Both the position numbers and the translations under genes were made by a program. A stretch of DNA of 11,551 nt from Sphingobacteriales bacterium (GTDB lineage Bacteria; Bacteroidota; Bacteroidia; Chitinophagales; UBA2359). The DNA is taken from contig JADJTE010000026.1 of the NCBI GenBank assembly GCA_016711295.1, positions 1 through 11,551 of the forward strand, given 5' to 3'. Positions 6,854 to 11,551 of this stretch are shown one piece after another. The number at the start of each line of letters is the position of its first letter. Positions within the stretch are counted from its first letter, which is position 1. The notes under the pieces are model-generated. The model had not been told where the DNA came from. It saw only the letters and a program-made list of their open reading frames with translations, and ran no database searches.

Positions 6854-7787
6854 AAACATTATTGCGCCATACGCCGAAATTGAATACACCGATAATGGAA
6901 ATAATGGAACGTTTGAGGTTTGTTACGATATGATCACGCCCAATGGGTGTACTACTTTCTTGGGCAATAGCACTTGCCAAATGTATAAATGGCATGACCT
7001 TTATATGAAAGATGGTACAGAAGATAACGGCATAGAACCCAACACAGCCTATCTCATTAGAGATTATAGCGATTATGACAGCGACGGCGATTACTGGGAA
7101 ATCATCAATGGCGATATGTGGGATAGCCCCGATTTGTGGAATAGAACCAATGCCGTAACCAACTTTTCTACTGCCCCAAAAACACACCAAGATTTGGAAC
7201 AGAATTCTTTTGGAACAAATGTGAATACCGCCATGATAGAAGTGCGCAATCAAGGTGCTACTTGTTCGCCCGCTGCTAATGTACACCTATATTGGGCATT
7301 GGCAAGTACGGGTGAATTATGGCATGAAGACTCAAATTCCAATGATTGGGTACAAAATGATTATGATTGTGCAGTAGGAACAATAACTGTGGGCGACCAA
7401 ATAGGTACTATTCTTATTCCTGAAAATGACATAGCTCCCAGCTCAAGTAAAAAGTATGGCATCCATTGGAATCCCCCCTCCGCTAGTGACTTCTCGTCTT
7501 GTGGCATTTCACCCGATGGGCATAATGGCTTGGATTTTATGGGCGTGTTTGAAGTATGCTTACTATCACGCTTGGAATCAGAACAAGACCCCATATTAGG
7601 AGAGCAAAATGGATCTATAAAGCCAAATGTATTAAATAACAATAATATTGTTACGAGAAATTCTTTCATTGTTCCAGTATCCCCTATTCCTCCTGGTGGA
7701 GGTGTTGTTGCGCCAAGCGATATAGTTAAATTTATTATTATAAAAAACAGCGATGAATTTGGTGCAAACCTTAACGTTACTTTCTGA
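6843..7787 (+). CDS. Serine protease piece 3: accessory beta domains
   Basis: Coding resumes as LYENIIAPYAEIEYTDNGNNGTFEVCYD; the first Met in frame (6930) is internal. The segment DLYMKDGTEDNGIEPN, then VRNQGATCSPAANVHLYWALASTGELW, is a recurrent accessory module in exported Bacteroidota peptidases and adhesins, seen here by its D-x-x-x-D-G-x-E-x-N and lYWA motifs. Acidic runs such as DYSDYDSDGDYWE could bind calcium (inference). The frame ends at TGA 7785-7787 where one extra T in ACTTTCTG breaks NVT-SESLVKNLSN. Confidence 0.75.
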   Translation, partial: FLYENIIAPYAEIEYTDNGNNGTFEVCYDMITPNGCTTFLGNSTCQMYKWHDLYMKDGTEDNGIEPNTAYLIRDYSDYDSDGDYWEIINGDMWDSPDLWNRTNAVTNFSTAPKTHQDLEQNSFGTNVNTAMIEVRNQGATCSPAANVHLYWALASTGELWHEDSNSNDWVQNDYDCAVGTITVGDQIGTILIPENDIAPSSSKKYGIHWNPPSASDFSSCGISPDGHNGLDFMGVFEVCLLSRLESEQDPILGEQNGSIKPNVLNNNNIVTRNSFIVPVSPIPPGGGVVAPSDIVKFIIIKNSDEFGANLNVTF

Positions 7788-8436
7788 AAGTTTAGTAAAG
7801 AATCTTAGCAATACGAACTGTGGCAATGACTTTTACATAGATTTTGTCCTTAGTCCTGAATTGTGGCAAAAATGGGAAAGCACTGGTAAAAAGGCAGAGG
7901 GTATCAGTATCATTGCACCATATGTTGTGCGTATAACGGATTGTAGTATTGCAAAATTGAAAGATATTCCTTTTGAACCTATGGAAACAATGCCCTTAGG
8001 CGTGAGGGCACAAGAGGTTAGTGGGAAAACAGAAAATGTAGCTCCTCCAAATTTCTTTTTCAAGATAAGTCATGAGGCAAGCAATAGGACACAAAGTATA
8101 AAGCAGCCAAGTACTTGCTTATTTCGGGTGGTGAATAATCATACTAACGTACCAGATGAGCAGGTTGCCACCTCTAACTCCTTGCTAAAAGTTTATCCTA
8201 ATCCTTCTACAAACGAATTTGTTCTTGATTTTGATATAGAATATACGCCCATGATAGCAAGCATTAGGCTTTATGACGTTCAAGGCAAACAAGTTAGCGA
8301 AATCGCCAAAGAGCAAGTCTATGAAAAAGGTAATTTTAAAATCCATTTCGATGCTGGCGGGCTTCCGCAAGGTGTTTATTTTGTTGTAATGGAAAGTAGT
8401 TTGTATAAAAAAGTAGCTAAAATCATTAAAATTTAA
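7783..8436 (+). CDS. Serine protease piece 4: linker and T9SS type A sorting domain
   Basis: The frame continues SESLVKNLSNTNCGNDFYIDFVLSP; an in-frame ATG exists at 7753 but lies in the overlap and is not a real start. The last ~83 residues are a canonical type A T9SS C-terminal domain: LLKVYPNPSTNEFVLDF (YPNP at 8194-8205), IRLYDVQGKQV, then LPQGVYFVVM and a basic end KKVAKIIKI. Such domains direct export through the T9SS outer-membrane translocon and are normally cleaved by the sortase PorU, after which some cargo is attached to A-LPS. A hairpin follows the stop. Confidence 0.85.
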   Translation, partial: SESLVKNLSNTNCGNDFYIDFVLSPELWQKWESTGKKAEGISIIAPYVVRITDCSIAKLKDIPFEPMETMPLGVRAQEVSGKTENVAPPNFFFKISHEASNRTQSIKQPSTCLFRVVNNHTNVPDEQVATSNSLLKVYPNPSTNEFVLDFDIEYTPMIASIRLYDVQGKQVSEIAKEQVYEKGNFKIHFDAGGLPQGVYFVVMESSLYKKVAKIIKI

Positions 8437-8437
8437 A

Positions 8438-8463
8438 AACCTGCCAACATTGCTATGGCGGTT
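8438..8463 (+). terminator. Weak hairpin after the protease stop
   Basis: AACCTGCCA pairs with TGGCGGTT (8 bp with one bulged T) around a 9-nt loop, starting two bases after the TAA. The tail is only moderately T-rich, so a terminator role is likely from position but not proven. Confidence 0.4.
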
Positions 8464-8651
8464 CAGTCAAATTTTAAATGTCTTGACAATCAGGTAATTA
8501 TAAAACTTTTTAAACCACATTCATTAATACACCTTGACCATTTTGTTTAAAAAAATACATAAAGCGCGTTTAGACAAAGCAGAGTGTATTTTATAAAATT
8601 AAAATAGTCAAAATTTGTTTTTTGATTGAACAGCCCTGCAACAACGCCCAT
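8464..8651. other. AT-rich intergenic stretch before the long repeat array
   Basis: No gene, RNA or strong hairpin is visible. The stretch is highly AT-rich with several A and T runs. It shares only short low-complexity similarity with the interior of the MITE downstream, which I do not treat as homology. Confidence 0.5.
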
Positions 8652-9430
8652 CCTGAAACTTTCAAGTGAAGCGGTTTATTCTTTCGTAGCAAGCGAACTC
8701 TGCGCACCAAGTTAAGCGCAAGATAGCAAAGGGACGGTTTAGTGCTTCGCAGCGAGTGAAATTGCCGCGCATCAAGTTAAGCGCGAAATAGCAAAGGGGC
8801 AAGTGAAGCGGTTTAGTGCTTCGTAGTAAGTGAACTTTGCGCATCAAGTTAAGCGCGAAATAGCAAAGGGACGGTTTAGTGCTTCGTAGCAAGCAAATTT
8901 CTGCGCATCAAGTTAAGCGCGAAATAGCAAAGGGACGGTTTAGTGCTTCGTAGCAAGCAAATTTCTGCGCATCAAGTTAAGCGCGAAATAGCAAGGAAAG
9001 TTGAGACTTTCAAGGGAAACGGCTTAATGCTTCGTAGCAAGTGAACTTGAAGTTTGCAAGCGAAACGGCTTAACCCTCCGTAGCAAGTGAACCCTGCGCA
9101 TCAAGTTAAGCGCGAAATAGCAGAGGGACGGTTTAGCCCTCCGTAGCAAGTGAAATTGCTGCGCGTCAAGTTAAGCGCAAAATAGTGAAGGGACGGTTTA
9201 GTGCTTCGTAGCAAGTGAAATTTCTGCGCACCAAGTTAAGCGCGAAATAGCAAAGGGACGGTTTAGTGCTTCGTAGCGAGTGAAATTGCCGCGCATCAAG
9301 TTAAGCGCGAAATAGCAAAGGGACGGTTTAGCCCTCCGTAGCGAGTGAAATTGCTGCGCACCAAGTTAAGCGCGAAACGTAGCAAAGGGACGGTTTAACC
9401 CTCCGTAGCAAGCGAACTCTGCACATCAAG
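8652..9430. repeat. Twelve-unit ~65-bp tandem repeat array
   Basis: The core CGTAGC (or variants CGCAGC, CGTAGT) occurs at 8685, 8748, 8822, 8885, 8949, 9033, 9079, 9142, 9207, 9272, 9337 and 9404. Spacings are 63, 74, 63, 64, 84, 46, 63, 65, 65, 65 and 67, so the period is 63-67 with three irregular steps. A full unit runs CATCAAGTTAAGCGCGAAAT, AGCAAAGGGACGGTTTAG, TGCTTCGTAGCAAGTGAAAT, TGCTGCG. Two sub-types alternate after GGTTTAG: TGCTTCG and CCCTCCG. Around 8995-9070 the units are rearranged with an extra CTTTCAAGGGAAACGG-type segment. The array has the same orientation as the two-unit array at 4887 and the same cap. It is probably variable in copy number between strains. Confidence 0.85.
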
Positions 9431-9557
9431 GTGAAAACCACCGCCAACAATACACAGCCGTCCATAACCCGCATCAAGGGGCGCGGGCGAAATTCGGGCG
9501 AATCTCCCGCGCGAGGATATACGGCGGCTGTGCGGGCGTTGGCGGCGATTATGCGAA
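9431..9557. repeat. Palindrome-rich cap element, copy 2
   Basis: This 127-bp element is a diverged copy of 5016-5139. Outer stem arms CCGCCAAC (9441-9448) and CACAGCCG (9453-9460) pair with 9538-9545 and 9525-9532, with the same AATA/CGGGC internal loop. Inner stem GCGCGGG (9481-9487) pairs with 9506-9512, and ATTCG (9492-9496) with CGAAT (9499-9503). Stem arms are more conserved than the linkers between them, and the inner stem is kept despite changes in its left arm. Both copies end with GATTATGCGAA. Confidence 0.75.
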
Positions 9558-9714
9558 CTTTCCCAATCAGACGTGCGTAAAATAGGGAAAGGAAACGCAA
9601 GACAAACCGCCGGCGGGGATTTCATCAGGAGCGAACCGCCTTTGAATATACGAACTTGGCACAGGAAGCCGAAAATGGACTTGAGAGTAGGCAAAATTTA
9701 ATTATTTTTCAGGT
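9558..9714. other. Intergenic leader of the lipoprotein/toxin-like gene
   Basis: No gene is visible. It contains a 10-bp perfect palindrome, CCGCCGGCGG (9607-9616), and a related GAACCGCC at about 9634. The final ~20 bases before the ATG are AT-rich without a strong Shine-Dalgarno site. A promoter must lie here or in the cap element, but no clear consensus was found. Confidence 0.4.
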
Positions 9715-9876
9715 ATGAAAACATTAGGCATTTTGGGTATCTTTTGCATTATTTTCACGTTATTTGCTTGTGAAAAGCAATTATTAGACCATTCAACATC
9801 AGAGGAAAGTTCCAAATCCAACGAGCTAATTAATGAAATTAAAGATTCGTTACAAAACTCCCAATTAGTGTTCTAA
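9715..9876 (+). CDS. Lipoprotein N-terminal fragment (53 aa) ending in the MITE
   Basis: The start at 9715 is supported by an immediate lipoprotein signal peptide: Met-Lys, a hydrophobic core (GILGIFCIIFTLF) and a lipobox LFAC with Cys19. After the Cys come hydrophilic residues (EKQLLDHSTSEESSKSNELINEI), typical of a lipoprotein linker. The final three codons (L-V-F-stop) are MITE sequence. As read it encodes only a truncated lipopeptide. Confidence 0.7.
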   Translation: MKTLGILGIFCIIFTLFACEKQLLDHSTSEESSKSNELINEIKDSLQNSQLVF

Positions 9877-9973
9877 CAGAAAAGTTTTTAAGACCATTTT
9901 AAAAATGTAAATAACTGATTATCAAGTAATTATATTAAAAATTAGTGCCTTGGTTTTTTTTGTCAGAACATTA
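9866..9973. mobile_element. MITE (~108 bp) with the ends of the local IS630 element
   Basis: The left end TAGTGTTCTAACAGAAAAGT is identical to the IS copy A left end. The right end, complemented, reads TAATGTTCTGACAAAAAAAA, one base different from the IS 5' end over its conserved part. TA occurs at both edges (9866-9867 and 9972-9973), the TA duplication of IS630/Tc1-mariner elements. The interior (~70 bp) is AT-rich with no coding capacity. It is a non-autonomous derivative that an intact IS630 transposase could move. It sits inside the lipoprotein/toxin-like gene. Confidence 0.85.
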
Positions 9974-10162
9974 GGCAATAAAATAGCAGAAATCGGCGTA
10001 CTTAAATGGGACGAAACTTATACTTATTTTATCAATTCGGAAGATCCTAACAATAGCTTTATTAAGGTGGTCGTCCTGATAGAAAGCACCCACCAAGCCA
10101 AGGCGTAGAAGTTTTACTTGTTTTATTCAAATTTGCTAATGGCATTTGGAAAGTGAACTTGG

Positions 10163-11551
10163 GATGAGGCTTATTTTCGTATATTAAGGGCGGTAACAGA
10201 CCACGAAGTAAATAGACTGGCATACGAAAATATACTGTCTGAATTTGAAAAAGTGAGAACAAGACGGGACGATCCCGATAGCGGAGGTTCAAGAGAGTAT
10301 CCCACATCTGGATATTTTATTGAATTTGCTGATGGAACATTAATTTACGTCGATTACGAAGCAGGCGCTATTACCCTCGTAAGCGGTCTTGGTTTAAGTG
10401 GTTGCTTCGGTGGTGAAGGTTGGGAAGGAACTGCAACATCCATGACAGATATGAGCGGTAATGAATGGAATTTGGGCAACGACGGCAACGAATGGAACTC
10501 AGGTGAGTATGGAGGGTTTGAGAATTCATGGTCAGGCGATAGCGATTTTTCTACCATATTTAACACCAATAACAGCAATAGCGGAAACAGTAGTTTTGGG
10601 AGTGGGGAGAGCGATAATTTAAGCGGTATTAACTATACGCTTCCTTTGTGCGAGAATCCGGCTTTTTGGAATAGTATGTCTCCGCCCATATATCACGATT
10701 TCATACTCGGAATAGCGTCTGTCATAGAAGAGTATGATTTGCCCGTTCAGAACAATGTACCTGAAAATGCGAGTGATTATTGTGCAGCGTGTTATAGCCT
10801 ATCCGACATCTATTGCGCTGCTATCAATTCGGGTTGTTTTGAGTTGGTTAATGGTAGCATTAGTCAAGCTATTTTGGAAGATTGCCTTGTGCCTGCTTTA
10901 CACACCACCACGCCACCACCCATCAACCCACCCGACCAGCCCCAAACTTTTGCCCAAATAGTACTTGCCAACCCCAGTGCCGAAAATCTTGTACAACAAT
11001 TGCAGCTATTTGATACTGAATTAGAATTAGAATATCAGAATTATTTAGAGAGTAACCCCGATTTATTAGACAATTTTTTAGGTTTCATCCACTCTCACCC
11101 TAACTACGAATCGGACACGTACAGACAGGTAATAGGCGAAATACTGCAATTTATAGCCGAAACAGGTTTTGAGGCAGATGCCAAAACGAGTGCCTTGGTT
11201 ATAAGCAGGCTACTCCAGCAATTAGGCACTGAGCATCTTGATGAGGTGACAACGTTTGAATTTTACCAAGCTACAAACCTCTACTTAGCCCCCAACATAG
11301 CTAATCCCGATTTTGCGACTTACTGCGGTATTGAGTACTACTTATATGGGCAAACTTACCCCGAATGGTCGAGCATCAAAAAAAGGCTTTGGAGTTTTTA
11401 TAGTAGCATTTCAGAGGGCTTACACCTTGCCTTAGATTTTATAGGTTTAGTGCCCGTGGGCGGCGAAATTGCCGACCTAACGAATGGCATACTTTATACC
11501 CTCGAAGGTGATGGTATCAATGCAACGCTTAGTTTTGCAGCAATGATACCC
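10163..11551 (+). CDS. Toxin-like protein, main open segment with pre-toxin-like end (partial)
   Basis: This frame is open for 463 codons from DEAYFRILRAVTDHEVNRLAYENIL to the window edge with no stop. Visible parts in order: a helical segment; a strand segment (YFIEFADGTLIYVDYEAG); a Gly/Asn/Trp-rich stretch with repeats of the type GNEWN (10455-10560); a region with eight Cys (CENPAFW, CAACYSLSDIYCAA, GCFEL, EDCL at 10650-10890); a Thr/Pro linker (TTTPPPINPPDQP); an acidic helical domain; and finally LALDFIGLVPVGGEIADLTN...LYTLEGDGINATLSFAAMIP (11428-11551). That last segment matches the hydrophobic, Gly/Pro-containing pre-toxin region often found directly before C-terminal toxin domains in Bacteroidota. 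The toxin and any immunity gene are beyond the window. Confidence 0.75.

Larger units (their letters stand above)
5262..8436 (+). pseudogene. Large secreted S1/lysyl-endopeptidase-like serine protease with T9SS sorting domain, in four frame pieces
   Basis: Four consecutive frames (5262-5873, 5870-6853, ~6843-7787, ~7783-8436) join into one protein of about 1,057 aa if three single-base indels are corrected: one T added in the run at 5865-5871, one T removed at 6843-6847, one T removed at 7781-7783. Domain order: Sec signal peptide, propeptide-like region, trypsin-fold catalytic domain with complete His-Asp-Ser, beta-rich accessory domains, and a type A T9SS C-terminal domain. The protein should cross the inner membrane by Sec and the outer membrane by T9SS, then be released or surface-anchored. 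All three indels are in T runs, so sequencing error is plausible and the gene may be intact in the organism. It is flanked on both sides by capped tandem repeats. Confidence 0.85.
9715..11551 (+). pseudogene. Lipoprotein-leader, polymorphic-toxin-like protein, split by a MITE and two frameshifts, running off the window
   Basis: Removing the MITE with one TA joins LQNSQ-L-GNKIAEIGVLKWDETYTYFI without a break, showing that 9715-9876 and the sequence after 9973 were one gene. The MITE adds 106 bp, which both shifts the frame and brings a stop. Two more single-base shifts are needed: one G missing near 10063 (then GRPDRKHPPSQGVEVLLVLFKFANGIWKVNL) and one G extra at 10161-10163. After that the frame is open to the window end. 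The protein is at least ~600 aa with an N-terminal lipobox, a Gly/Asn/Trp-rich stretch, a Cys-rich region, a helical region and a pre-toxin-like segment. Its true C-terminus, where a toxin domain would be, lies outside the window. The gene looks disrupted by the MITE even if the other indels are errors. Confidence 0.7.

Noticed and set aside
8464..8540. Possible second MITE related to the one at 9866
   Set aside because: Only short AT-rich matches (around atca-gtaattat) are shared, and neither TGTTCT terminal repeat is present.
8652..9430. CRISPR array
   Set aside because: Whole units repeat without unique spacers, the period is uneven and no cas genes are present.
8662..9694. Minus-strand open frames across the tandem array and cap (76, 90 and 99 aa), with recurrent FALNLMRGNF-type residues
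   Set aside because: They are periodic translations of the 65-bp repeat, have no plausible start context, and change frame whenever unit length is not a multiple of three.
10354..10578. Minus-strand 74-aa Pro/Ser-rich frame
   Set aside because: It is antisense to the Gly/Asn/Trp-rich part of the toxin-like protein, whose coding frame is continuous and far longer.
10734..10961. Plus-strand 75-aa frame within the toxin-like gene
   Set aside because: It is an alternative frame inside the 463-codon open segment and lacks a plausible start region.

Overview
The window looks like a Bacteroidota chromosome segment. Two secreted proteases end in type IX secretion (T9SS) type A sorting domains, two genes start with lipoprotein signal peptides, the DNA is AT-rich and Shine-Dalgarno sites are weak. 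No rRNA, tRNA or CRISPR array is visible. The genus cannot be named from the sequence alone.

Layout: (1) 7-360, a small unrecognised protein, then an 18-bp perfect hairpin. (2) 542-2617, two copies of one IS630-family element in opposite orientation. The left copy has both ends; the right copy lacks its 5' third. Together they form a foldback with ~825-bp arms. (3) 2618-4506, an M4 (thermolysin-type) metallopeptidase whose signal peptide and start of the propeptide are missing at the IS junction. A small lipoprotein (4503-4847) overlaps its stop codon. (4) 4887-5139, two units of a ~65-bp tandem repeat capped by a ~125-bp palindrome-rich element. (5) 5262-8436, a large S1/lysyl-endopeptidase-like serine protease with T9SS sorting domain, now in four reading-frame pieces. 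(6) 8652-9557, a 12-unit version of the same tandem array with the same cap. (7) 9715 to the window end, a lipoprotein-leader gene interrupted by a ~108-bp MITE carrying the IS ends. Its last visible residues resemble the hydrophobic pre-toxin segment that precedes C-terminal toxins in polymorphic toxin proteins.

The genes read as an exported-protein region: two T9SS proteases, a lipoprotein probably co-translated with one of them, and a possible secreted toxin. All plausible genes lie on the + strand except the left transposase. Nearly every long gene carries one or more single-base frameshifts at short homopolymers, and the two IS copies differ mainly in homopolymer length. That pattern suggests sequencing or assembly indels at least as much as real decay. 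The IS and MITE insertions are real structural interruptions unless misassembled.

The least explained part is the pair of capped tandem arrays, each ending 122-157 bp upstream of an exported-protein gene.
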